From assembly GCA_020445255.1 (NCBI GenBank), contig JAGRGY010000004.1:132056-196055 (forward strand): 64,000 nucleotides of DNA, read 5' to 3'. How positions within the stretch are numbered: position 1 is the stretch's first letter; the number at the start of each line of letters is the position of its first letter. The translations under genes and the position numbers were made by a program. The notes below the pieces were generated by a model. The model had not been told where the DNA came from. It saw only the letters and a list, made by a program, of their open reading frames with translations, and did no database searches. The DNA comes from Gammaproteobacteria bacterium. Lineage in GTDB: Bacteria > Pseudomonadota > Gammaproteobacteria > Chromatiales > Chromatiaceae. Below, piece after piece: positions 1-7,536 of this stretch.

Positions 1-704
1 TGATCCTGATGCGCAAGGATCCGCCGTTCGACATGGAATACGTGTACACGACCTACCTGTTGGAACAGGCGGAGAGTCGCGGCACGCTGGTCGTCAATCG
101 CCCCGCGGCACTGCGCGATGCCAATGAGAAGGTGTACACGGCGTGGTTTCCCGAGGTCTGTCCACCGACGCTGGTCAGCCGACGCCATGGTCAGATCGCG
201 GATTTCATCGACAAGCATGGGGATGCCATCCTGAAACCACTCGACGGCATGGGTGGCGCGTCGATCTTCCGGGTGCGCCACGACGACCCGAACCGCAACG
301 TCATCATCGAGACGATGACGGCCCATCAGCGCCGCTTCGTCATGGCGCAGCGATTCATTCCCGAAATCCGTGACGGCGACAAACGGGTGCTGGTCATCGA
401 TGGCGAGGCCGTGCCCTACGCACTGGCGCGTGTACCCGGCGAGGGCGAGACCCGCGGCAATCTTGCCGCCGGGGCCAGCGGCGTCGGCGTCGCTTTGAGT
501 GACAACGACCGCCATATCGTGGAGACTGTCGGTCCGCGTCTGCGCGAGCAGGGCATCCTGTTCGCGGGGCTCGACGTCATCGGGGACTTTCTCACCGAAG
601 TCAACGTCACGAGCCCCACCTGCATACGTGAACTCGACCGGCTGTACGGCCTTAACATCAGCGCGACCCTGATGGATCGCATCGAGCAGAAACTCGCAGT
701 ATGA
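1..704 (+). CDS. gshB: Glutathione synthetase, C-terminal part (5' end outside window)
   Basis: Catalyses the ATP-dependent joining of gamma-glutamylcysteine and glycine in the cytoplasm, the last step of glutathione synthesis. The frame is open from the window edge, and the first codons read I-L-M-R-K-D-P-P-F-D, an internal GshB motif, so the gene starts upstream and the Met at 9 is internal. ATP-grasp landmarks follow: ILKPLDGMGGASIFR, GDKRVLVIDGE, ETRGNLAAG and the metal-binding TEVNVTSPTC near the C-terminus. About 230 of the usual roughly 315 residues are present. The stop codon overlaps the apbE start by 4 bases (ATGA), suggesting translational coupling. Pseudomonas also has gshB next to a tonB gene. 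Confidence 0.96.
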   Translation, partial: ILMRKDPPFDMEYVYTTYLLEQAESRGTLVVNRPAALRDANEKVYTAWFPEVCPPTLVSRRHGQIADFIDKHGDAILKPLDGMGGASIFRVRHDDPNRNVIIETMTAHQRRFVMAQRFIPEIRDGDKRVLVIDGEAVPYALARVPGEGETRGNLAAGASGVGVALSDNDRHIVETVGPRLREQGILFAGLDVIGDFLTEVNVTSPTCIRELDRLYGLNISATLMDRIEQKLAV

Positions 705-1765
705 GATTGCTTGTCCGGCCGCGCGCTCGCGGCATAGCCCTGGCCGCTGCCGTTGTCGTCTTGGCGTTGAACGCCTGCACGGGACGCGACCCGGTGTCGC
801 GCGGCAAGGTGCGTGCGTTCGACACGTCGTTCGATATCACGCTCATCGGCGTGAGTCGTGAACGCGCGGCCCAGGCAACCGAGTTGCTCACCAGCGACTT
901 CGAGACCATGGAGCGCGCCTGGCATGCGTGGAAGCCCGGCCCCGTCACGCGCATGAACGAGTTGTTCAACGCCGGCAGCGAACCCTTCACCGCACCACCC
1001 TCGGTGATGCCTATTCTGCGCCTCGCGCGGCAGCTGTCGTTGCAGAGTGACGGCCTGTTCAACCCCGCGATCGGTCATCTGGTGCGCGCCTGGGGGTTCC
1101 AGGGACGATCGACGGATTGCCTCCGCCCGCCACCACAGTCCGTCATAGAAACCGCCGTGAACGCGAACCCTGGCATGGGCGACATCCAGATCGACGGCCT
1201 GCGTGTGTCATCGTCGAACGCGATGGTCAAGCTGGATTTCCGTCATATCCAGCTCGGTTTCGCCATCGACCAGGCGATCGCCAGGCTGCAGGAGATGGAC
1301 ATCAACAATGCCAGCATCGTTGCCGACGGCGCCGTGCGCGCAATCGGCTCGCGCGGTGGAAACGCGTGGAGCGTGTCGGTGCCCGGCCCCGACGGTGGCG
1401 GCATACTCGCCACGCTGCGAATCGAGGGGAACGAGGCCGCGTTCACGCTCGCGCCCTCGCGCGACGGCTTTACGTGGGAGGGCAGGCGCTTTCACGACGT
1501 CATCGACCCGCGCACCGGCTACCCGGCGGAGGGCATCACGTCGGTCACGGTGCTGCACCCGAATGCGTCCACCGCGGAAGCAGCGGCCAACGCGCTGTTT
1601 GTTGCCGGTCCCGACGACTGGCCGCGCGTCGCCCGGCTGATGGGACTGCGCTACGTCATGCTGACCGATGACCAGGGGCGGCTGCTGATGAACCCGGCCA
1701 TGCAGGCACGCGTCACGTTGCATACGCACAACCGGGAAGTCATCATCAGCGAACCACTCACCTGA
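701..1765 (+). CDS. apbE: ApbE-family FAD:protein FMN transferase lipoprotein
   Basis: The 354-residue product has a lipoprotein signal (hydrophobic residues 12-23, lipobox L-N-A-C with the lipidated Cys at 26). The ApbE fold follows: the first core region around FDTSFDITLIG, GLFNPAIGHLVRAWGF in the middle, and DPRTGYP near residue 268, a family hallmark of Mg/FAD binding. ApbE proteins covalently attach FMN to Thr of periplasmic or membrane flavoproteins such as NqrB, NqrC and RnfG. The substrate is not in the window. The start overlaps the gshB stop (ATGA). One odd point is that the usual G-x-[ST]-x-K/DLGGIAKG-like stretch is replaced by a divergent KLDFRHIQLGFAIDQAI, so the FAD-site loop is atypical. 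Fold assignment is secure; activity is less so. Confidence 0.85.
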   Translation: MRLLVRPRARGIALAAAVVVLALNACTGRDPVSRGKVRAFDTSFDITLIGVSRERAAQATELLTSDFETMERAWHAWKPGPVTRMNELFNAGSEPFTAPPSVMPILRLARQLSLQSDGLFNPAIGHLVRAWGFQGRSTDCLRPPPQSVIETAVNANPGMGDIQIDGLRVSSSNAMVKLDFRHIQLGFAIDQAIARLQEMDINNASIVADGAVRAIGSRGGNAWSVSVPGPDGGGILATLRIEGNEAAFTLAPSRDGFTWEGRRFHDVIDPRTGYPAEGITSVTVLHPNASTAEAAANALFVAGPDDWPRVARLMGLRYVMLTDDQGRLLMNPAMQARVTLHTHNREVIISEPLT

Positions 1766-1781
1766 ACGCGCCAACCGAACA

Positions 1782-2678
1782 TTGACGGTCAACATCGACG
1801 GCAACCTGTTACCCAAGCACAGTGACGACGCTATCGGCCCGGCACTGCTCGTTGCCGTGGCCGTGCACGCGTTCCTGTTGCTCAGCATCAGCTTCGACGT
1901 CTCGCGGGACACGCCGCCGCCTCCGGAGCGCACGCTCGACATCACGCTGGTCCAGCCGAAGCCCAAGCCGAAACCGGTCGAGGCACCCGATTTCCTCGCC
2001 CAGCAGGACCAGGAAGGTGGCGGCGACAAGACCGTCAAGGAGCGCCAGACCAGTCCCTTGGGCAATCCGGCGGCGCTGCCGAAACCGCAGCCGGCCCTCG
2101 AACTCGAACGCGCCGGCGCAGAACAACCTGAGGCGGCCCCGGAGCCCACGCCGATCGCAACCGCCAAGGCCGAGCGCGTCGTGCGAGTGACGCCGCCCAA
2201 GCCCGAGGTCAAGGAGAAGCCACGCCCGAAACTGAGCCAGCTGCTGGCGAGCACGCAGCAGGAGATCGACCGCCTGACGGCGGAACTCGACCGCCGCACC
2301 GTCTCCGCATCACGCCAGGATCGGCGCAAAGCCGTCAATGCGAGCACCCAGGAATACCGGTACGCCGCCTACCTGGAGGCCTGGCGTTCGAAGGTCGAGA
2401 AGATCGGCAACCTGAACTACCCGGATGAGGCGAAGCGCAAAAAGCTGTACGGAAATCTCTTGATGCACGTGGCGGTTCGCGCCGACGGCAGCGTCGAGCG
2501 GATCCGGGTGGTCCGCTCGTCGGGGCACAAGCTGCTCGACGATGCCGCGGTACGGATCGTGCGGATGGCGGCGCCGTTCGCACCGTTCCCCCCCGAGATC
2601 CGCAAAGAGGTCGACGTGCTCGACATCACCCGGACATGGCAATTTCTCGACGGCAACACGCTGTTTTCTTCAAACTGA
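1782..2678 (+). CDS. tonB: TonB-family energy transducer
   Basis: The 298-residue protein anchors in the inner membrane by one helix (about residues 17-38), spans the periplasm with a Pro/Lys-rich region (about 42-165, many K-P and P-K pairs), has a short coiled stretch, and ends in a TonB C-terminal domain (about 195-290) with YPDEAKRKKLYGNLLMHVAVRADGSV. The role is to pass proton-motive force from ExbBD to outer-membrane receptors. No exbBD is adjacent. The start is taken as TTG at 1782 because it puts the membrane helix at the expected place; there is no in-frame ATG before the helix. The position between gshB and yqgE matches the accessory tonB of Pseudomonas. Confidence 0.9.
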   Translation: MTVNIDGNLLPKHSDDAIGPALLVAVAVHAFLLLSISFDVSRDTPPPPERTLDITLVQPKPKPKPVEAPDFLAQQDQEGGGDKTVKERQTSPLGNPAALPKPQPALELERAGAEQPEAAPEPTPIATAKAERVVRVTPPKPEVKEKPRPKLSQLLASTQQEIDRLTAELDRRTVSASRQDRRKAVNASTQEYRYAAYLEAWRSKVEKIGNLNYPDEAKRKKLYGNLLMHVAVRADGSVERIRVVRSSGHKLLDDAAVRIVRMAAPFAPFPPEIRKEVDVLDITRTWQFLDGNTLFSSN

Positions 2679-2776
2679 TTCTCGTTTCTACGGCGAAGTG
2701 CCTGCACCGATGCGGGCCGGGGCCCTGCCGGCTGCAACCACTTGCCGGACCTCCGGCCGACTACGATACTTGGACC

Positions 2777-3340
2777 ATGACGCAACACGCCTCGCTCAAG
2801 AGCCAGCTGCTGATCGCGATGCCGAACCTGGAGGATCCGAACTTCTCCCGCACCGTCACGTACATCTGCGAGCACGGCGAACACGGCGCGATGGGTATCG
2901 TGCTGAACCGTCCGACCGAGCTGCGTCTGAGCGACATCCTGCAACATATGAAGATCGACGCCGACACCGGACCGGCCAGTGACCAGATCGTCTTCCTCGG
3001 CGGCCCGGTCGAGGAGGAGCGCGGCTTCGTGCTGCACACCCATACCGAGCCCTGGGACAGCACGTTGACGGTTGACGACACGATCAGCATTACCACGTCG
3101 CGCGATATCCTCGAGGCAATGGCCAGCGGCGAGGGGCCGGCTCAAACGCTGGTCGCGCTCGGCTACGCCGGCTGGGGTGCCGGCCAGCTCGAGCGCGAGA
3201 TCCAGGAGAATGCCTGGCTCAGCGGCCCGGTGGAGAAATCGATCCTGTTCGACCTGCCCGCCGACGAGCGCTGGGCGGCTGCGGCACGCCTGCTCGGTGT
3301 CGATGTCAACCTGCTCAGCAGCGATCCCGGCCACGCATGA
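2777..3340 (+). CDS. yqgE: YqgE/AlgH family protein (DUF179)
   Basis: The 187-residue cytoplasmic protein opens with SLKSQLLIAMPNLEDPNFSRTVTYICEH and GAMGIVLNRP, the diagnostic YqgE/AlgH N-terminus, and contains FLGGPVEEERGFVLH and the conserved GYAGWGAGQLE. The frame is open further upstream, but ATG at 2777 gives the family-standard N-terminus. In Pseudomonas the relative AlgH affects alginate-related transcription; the biochemical role is unknown. It overlaps yqgF by 4 bases (ATGA), part of the yqgE-yqgF-pyrR-pyrB-pyrC' run. Confidence 0.95.
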   Translation: MTQHASLKSQLLIAMPNLEDPNFSRTVTYICEHGEHGAMGIVLNRPTELRLSDILQHMKIDADTGPASDQIVFLGGPVEEERGFVLHTHTEPWDSTLTVDDTISITTSRDILEAMASGEGPAQTLVALGYAGWGAGQLEREIQENAWLSGPVEKSILFDLPADERWAAAARLLGVDVNLLSSDPGHA

Positions 3341-3738
3341 TGGCCGTGCTGCTCGGCTTCGACTATGGCACCCACAAGATCGGGATCGCGGTGGGCCAGT
3401 CGCTGACCGGTACGGCAACGCCGCTCGAGACGCTCGGCATGGTGCGCGAAAAACCCGACTGGACGCGTATCGGCCTCCTGCTCGACGAGTGGCGCCCCGA
3501 GGCCCTGGTCGTCGGTCACCCGTTCGAGATGTCCGGACGCGAGGCGGACAACGCGGAGGGTGCGAAGCGGTTTGCGCGCCAGCTGCATGGGCGGTATCGA
3601 CTGCCGGTGCACATGGCCGACGAGCGCCTGACCAGCCGCGAGGCCTGGGCCCGACTAGGCAACGAGGCAAACCGCGACCCGACCCGGGTCGATGCACTGG
3701 CGGCCAAACTGATACTGGAAACCTGGTTGAATGACTGA
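3337..3738 (+). CDS. yqgF: Putative pre-16S rRNA nuclease / Holliday junction resolvase-like YqgF
   Basis: The 133-residue RNase H-like protein shows the YqgF motifs: LLGFDYGTHKIGIAVG with the first catalytic Asp near residue 8, ALVVGHPFEMSG, MADERLTSREA and a C-terminal D-A-LAAKLILETWL with the last acidic residue. The family (also called RuvX or YqgF) processes the 5' end of 16S rRNA in E. coli, and was earlier proposed to resolve Holliday junctions. The length is typical. The end overlaps the pyrR start by 8 bases, so co-translation is likely. Confidence 0.95.
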   Translation: MMAVLLGFDYGTHKIGIAVGQSLTGTATPLETLGMVREKPDWTRIGLLLDEWRPEALVVGHPFEMSGREADNAEGAKRFARQLHGRYRLPVHMADERLTSREAWARLGNEANRDPTRVDALAAKLILETWLND

Positions 3739-4261
3739 CACCACCCTGTTCATGGAGCACGCGGCGATCGTCGACCTGATCGCCGGGATGGCCGCCGCCC
3801 TGCGTAAGCACCTCGACGACCGCGATTTCGACGACCCGGCGATCATCGGGATCCACACCGGTGGCGCGTGGGTCGCCGAGCGCCTGAACCGCCTGCTAGG
3901 CCTGGATCTGCCGACCGGTCTGCTCGACATCAGCTTTTACCGCGACGACTTCACGCAGATCGGGGTCAACCCCCAGGTCAGGCCGTCGAAGATCGAGTTC
4001 GACGTCGACGACCGTAACATCGTGCTGGTCGACGACGTCCTGCAGACCGGCCGCACGATTCGCGCCGCGATGAACGAGATATTCGACTATGGCCGGCCGG
4101 CGACCATCACCCTGGTGACGCTGATCGAACGCAGCGGGCGCGAGCTGCCGATCCAGCCGGACGTGATAGGACTGAGCCCGCCGCTTCTCGACAGCGACCG
4201 GATCAAGCTCAACGGACCCGACCCGCTGAGCCTGGAGATTTTTCACCGCCCACAGGGCTAG
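3731..4261 (+). CDS. pyrR: PyrR: pyrimidine regulatory protein / uracil phosphoribosyltransferase
   Basis: The 176-residue type I phosphoribosyltransferase has the PRPP loop VLVDDVLQTGRTIRAAM near residues 98-113 and the PyrR-like DISFYRDDF and PSKIEFDVDDRNI segments. In Firmicutes PyrR binds pyr mRNA and causes attenuation; in Pseudomonas a homologue sits in the same place before pyrB. UPRTase activity is possible. The 73-base spacer to pyrB contains a strong hairpin (4274-4314), the obvious place to look for PyrR-dependent control, but the RNA-binding role here is inference. Confidence 0.94.
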   Translation: MTDTTLFMEHAAIVDLIAGMAAALRKHLDDRDFDDPAIIGIHTGGAWVAERLNRLLGLDLPTGLLDISFYRDDFTQIGVNPQVRPSKIEFDVDDRNIVLVDDVLQTGRTIRAAMNEIFDYGRPATITLVTLIERSGRELPIQPDVIGLSPPLLDSDRIKLNGPDPLSLEIFHRPQG

Positions 4262-4273
4262 CCGCACAGGCCG

Positions 4274-4314
4274 GTTCACACCCTGCGCGCGCCAGGTGTG
4301 CGCGCAGTGTGAAC
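4274..4314 (+). promoter_or_regulatory. Long hairpin between pyrR and pyrB (candidate leader control element)
   Basis: The arms GTTCACAC (4274-4281) plus TGCGCGC (4284-4290) pair with GCGCGCA (4300-4306) plus GTGTGAAC (4307-4314). This gives 15 base pairs with a 2-base bulge and a 9-base loop. No T-run follows, so it is not a standard intrinsic terminator. It ends 20 bases before the pyrB ATG, where only a weak ribosome-binding site is visible. It could be a PyrR-binding or translational control hairpin, or simply an RNA-stabilising stem. Confidence 0.5.
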
Positions 4315-4334
4315 AGGCCCTAGAATAGGCGCCG

Positions 4335-5333
4335 ATGCCAAGCCCGCGATCCTCCAATCTGCAGCTCAACGAGCACGGCCGCCTTCGTCATTTCCTGACG
4401 ATCGACGGCCTGGACCGCGAACTGCTCACCCAGATCCTCGACACCGCCGAATCGTTCGCCGCACTGCCGGGGCGTCCGGTCAAGAAGGTGCCACTGCTGC
4501 GCGGCCGCATCATCACCAACCTGTTCTTCGAAAGCAGTACGCGCACACGCACCACGTTCGAACTGGCGGCCAAGCTGCTGTCTGCCGACGTCATCAACTT
4601 CAACATCAGCACCTCGGCGACATCGAAGGGCGAGACCCTGCTCGACACGTTGCGCAACATCGAGGCCATGCATTCGGACATGTTCATCGTGCGCCACGCC
4701 CAATCCGGCGCCGCGCACTTCATCGCCGAGCACGCCGCGCCGCGAGTCAGCGTTATCAACGCCGGTGACGGCCGCCACGCCCATCCGACCCAGGCCATGC
4801 TGGACATGTTCACGATCCGCAAGCACAAGGGGGATTTCACGCCGCTGCGCGTGGCGATCGTCGGTGACGTGCTGCACTCGCGTGTCGCGCGCTCGCAGAT
4901 CCTGGCGCTGAACACGCTGGGCGTCACCGAGGTGCGGGTCGTCGGTCCGCGTACCCTGCTGCCGACCGAGGCGCGCGCGCTCGGCGTGCACGTGTTCAAT
5001 GACCTTGAAGAAGGTGTGCGCGACGTCGACGTCGTGATCATGCTGCGGCTGCAGAACGAACGCATGGACGGCGCGCTGCTGCCGAATCAGCACGAGTATT
5101 TCCGCCTGTACGGCCTTACCGACGAGCGCCTCGAAGCGGCGAAGCCGGACGCGATCGTCATGCACCCGGGCCCGATCAACCGCGGGATCGAGATGGATTC
5201 CGAGGTCGCCGATGGACCGCGCTCGGTGATTCTGCAGCAGGTCAGCTACGGCATCGCGGTACGCATGGCCGTGATGTCGATGGCAATGCAGTCGCAGGCC
5301 GATCTCGGCGGGGCCGGCGGGAGCGAGGCATGA
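4335..5333 (+). CDS. pyrB: Aspartate carbamoyltransferase catalytic subunit
   Basis: Condenses carbamoyl phosphate with aspartate, the committed step of pyrimidine synthesis. The 332-residue chain carries the carbamoyl phosphate motif [10 protein letters not shown] near residue 68, HPTQ near residue 148, and the aspartate-loop MLRLQNERM. It is longer than E. coli PyrB (about 311), as in Pseudomonas, where an N-terminal extension helps bind PyrC' and carries nucleotide regulation. No pyrI is present. The start overlaps no gene; the stop overlaps pyrC' by 4 bases (ATGA), indicating coupled synthesis of the two subunits of a class A-type complex. Confidence 0.97.
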   Translation: MPSPRSSNLQLNEHGRLRHFLTIDGLDRELLTQILDTAESFAALPGRPVKKVPLLRGRIITNLFFESSTRTRTTFELAAKLLSADVINFNISTSATSKGETLLDTLRNIEAMHSDMFIVRHAQSGAAHFIAEHAAPRVSVINAGDGRHAHPTQAMLDMFTIRKHKGDFTPLRVAIVGDVLHSRVARSQILALNTLGVTEVRVVGPRTLLPTEARALGVHVFNDLEEGVRDVDVVIMLRLQNERMDGALLPNQHEYFRLYGLTDERLEAAKPDAIVMHPGPINRGIEMDSEVADGPRSVILQQVSYGIAVRMAVMSMAMQSQADLGGAGGSEA

Positions 5334-6616
5334 GCATCAGCATCGTCAACGGACGCCTGCTAGACCCGGCCCACGGAATCGACGACCAGCTCGACCTGCA
5401 CCTCGACGGTGAAGTCGTGGTCGGCGTTGGCCACGCACCGGCCGAGTTCGTCGCCGACGAGATCATCGACGCGACGGGTTGCGTGGTCGCGCCGGGTCTG
5501 GTCGATCTCGCCGCCTGCCTGCGCGAACCCGGCTTCGAACACAAGGCGACGCTCGCCAGCGAGGCCGCCGCAGCGGCACGTGGCGGCATCACGACGCTGC
5601 TATGCACGCCGGACACCAACCCGGTGATCGACAATGCGGCGGTCGTCGAACTGATCCACCGCATGGCACGCAAGCTGGGCCAGGCGCGCATCCTCGCCAC
5701 CGGGGCACTGACCCGCGGGCTCAACGGCGAGCAACTTTCGGAGATGGCCTCGTTGCGCCAGGCCGGCTGCGTAGCCGTCAGCAACGCCCACTACCCGCTG
5801 TGTTCGACACTGGTCGAACGCCGTGCGCTCGAATACGCCACCACGTTCGGGCTCACCGTGTTTCTGCGCCCCGAGGATCGTCACCTGCGTGCTGGAGGCT
5901 GCGCGCACGAAGGCGCCGTGGCGACCCGGCTCGGCCTGCCGGCGATACCGTCGGCGGCTGAGAGCGTCGCGGTCGCACGCGACCTCGCACTGGCCGAACA
6001 CTGTCAGGCCAAGATCCACTTCCGCGCACTGTCGACGATGAAGGCGGCACGCATGCTGGCCGAGGCACGCGCGGCCGGCATCCTGGTCACGGCCGACGTC
6101 GCCGCCCACCAGTTGCACTTGACTGAGATGGACGTCGACGGCTTCGACGCCAGGTGCCACGTCTCGCCGCCACTGCGCACACTCGGCGACCGCGACGCGC
6201 TGCGCCGCGCCGTCGCCGACGGCACCATCGCCGCGATCTGCTCCGACCACCAGCCGCACGAGCCCGACGCCAAGGAACGGCCGTTTCCCGAGACCGAGCC
6301 CGGGATCTCCGGCCTCGAGACCCTGCTGGGCCTGACCCTGCGCCTGGTCGAAGACGGGACCATGGACCTGATGACCGCGCTGGCGCGCGTCACCAGCGGC
6401 CCGGCCGATATCCTAGGGCTGCCGTACGGCCGGCTCGGCACCGGCTCACCCGCGGACATCATCGTGTTCGATCTCGACCGGCGCTGGACGCTGGACACGT
6501 CGAACATGCTCAGCGAAGGCCGCAACACGCCGTTCGACGGCTGGGACTTCCCCGGCAGCATCACGCACACGATCTTCAACGGCCGTGTCGTCTACCGCGG
6601 CGCGGCGACGGCATGA
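5330..6616 (+). CDS. pyrC': Inactive dihydroorotase-like ATCase partner (PyrC', PyrX type)
   Basis: The 428-residue amidohydrolase-fold protein follows pyrB. Active dihydroorotases have H-x-H before LREPG; here the segment (about residues 58-67) reads [10 protein letters not shown], so both zinc-binding histidines are missing. The [13 protein letters not shown] motif and the general fold are kept. This is the state known from Pseudomonas PyrC', which is needed structurally to keep PyrB assembled but has no catalytic activity. An active PyrC must therefore lie elsewhere. ATG at 5330 overlaps the pyrB stop; the gene ends in an ATGA overlap with the next gene. Confidence 0.95.
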   Translation: MSISIVNGRLLDPAHGIDDQLDLHLDGEVVVGVGHAPAEFVADEIIDATGCVVAPGLVDLAACLREPGFEHKATLASEAAAAARGGITTLLCTPDTNPVIDNAAVVELIHRMARKLGQARILATGALTRGLNGEQLSEMASLRQAGCVAVSNAHYPLCSTLVERRALEYATTFGLTVFLRPEDRHLRAGGCAHEGAVATRLGLPAIPSAAESVAVARDLALAEHCQAKIHFRALSTMKAARMLAEARAAGILVTADVAAHQLHLTEMDVDGFDARCHVSPPLRTLGDRDALRRAVADGTIAAICSDHQPHEPDAKERPFPETEPGISGLETLLGLTLRLVEDGTMDLMTALARVTSGPADILGLPYGRLGTGSPADIIVFDLDRRWTLDTSNMLSEGRNTPFDGWDFPGSITHTIFNGRVVYRGAATA

Positions 6617-7476
6617 ACGACAGACCTCATCGCGACACGATCCTGCTCGAGGACGCGACCGTCATCAGCCACGAGGCGTACCCCGGCGACCAGTTCGTGA
6701 TGCGCGTCCAGTCACCCGGCTGCGCCACGCGCGCACTGCCCGGCCAGTTCGCCCACCTGAGCGTGGATCCGCAGCGGCCGATGCGGCGACCGATCTCGAT
6801 CATGCGCACGTCGCCGAATGAGGGCTGGGTGGATTTCCTGTACAAGGCGGTCGGCGACGGCACACGCCTGCTGGCGCACCGCAAGCCGGACGAAACGGTA
6901 AGCCTGCTCGGTCCGATCGGGGTGCCGTTCAACGTTGGCAGCGGGCGCCCGTTGCTGATCGGCGGCGGCGTCGGCATGCCGCCGATGGTGTTCCTGGCCG
7001 ACTCGCTGCGCGGCACCGGCCACCACCCGTTCGTGATCCTCGGCTCCGAGGTGCCGTTCCCGTTCGACCCGCGGCCGTCGCAGATCCTCGTGCCCGGCGT
7101 GCCCGAGGGCGTGATCGCATCGATGCCGCTGCTCGATGACTGGGGTATCCCGAGCCGGCTCGCGAGCCTGCAGGGCTATCCGGGCTGCCATCCGGGCTAC
7201 GTCACCGACCTCGCGCGTCTGTGGCTCGACGCTCTCGACGACGTACAGCGGGCCGAGGTCACGCTGTATGCGTGCGGCCCACACCCGATGCTCGAGGCCG
7301 TGGTGAACCTGGCGCGCAACTACGGTTTGCCGGTTCAGGTCTCGCTCGAGGAGTTCATGGCCTGCGCGGTCGGCGGCTGTGCCGGCTGCGTTGTCGAGGT
7401 CACGACACCGGCCGGCCCGGCGATGAAGCGGGTTTGCGTCGATGGACCGGTGTTCGACGGATACGCCGTGTTCTAG
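6613..7476 (+). CDS. pyrK: PyrK-like dihydroorotate dehydrogenase electron-transfer subunit
   Basis: The 287-residue flavoprotein belongs to the ferredoxin reductase superfamily: FAD motif MRRPISIMR near residue 57, nucleotide-binding GGGVGMPPM near 117, and a C-terminal [2Fe-2S] site C-A-V-G-G-C-A-G-C (250-258) plus Cys 275. This arrangement is that of PyrK, which passes electrons from PyrD type 1B to NAD. ATG at 6613 overlaps the pyrC' stop by 4 bases, so it is translated with the pyrimidine genes. No pyrD lies beside it, and gammaproteobacteria usually use quinone-linked PyrD, so its partner is unknown. It could serve another oxidoreductase. Confidence 0.85.
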   Translation: MNDRPHRDTILLEDATVISHEAYPGDQFVMRVQSPGCATRALPGQFAHLSVDPQRPMRRPISIMRTSPNEGWVDFLYKAVGDGTRLLAHRKPDETVSLLGPIGVPFNVGSGRPLLIGGGVGMPPMVFLADSLRGTGHHPFVILGSEVPFPFDPRPSQILVPGVPEGVIASMPLLDDWGIPSRLASLQGYPGCHPGYVTDLARLWLDALDDVQRAEVTLYACGPHPMLEAVVNLARNYGLPVQVSLEEFMACAVGGCAGCVVEVTTPAGPAMKRVCVDGPVFDGYAVF

Positions 7477-7536
7477 AGTCTGCAACGCGCAAGGCGCGCC
7501 ACCTCGCGCAGTCTCAACAGACGTGCATGTCGTGGA

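Noticed and set aside
416..1078. Long minus-strand frames opposite gshB/apbE and many similar shadows elsewhere
   Set aside because: They mirror well-supported genes on the other strand and show no domain features; long antisense frames are common at this GC content.
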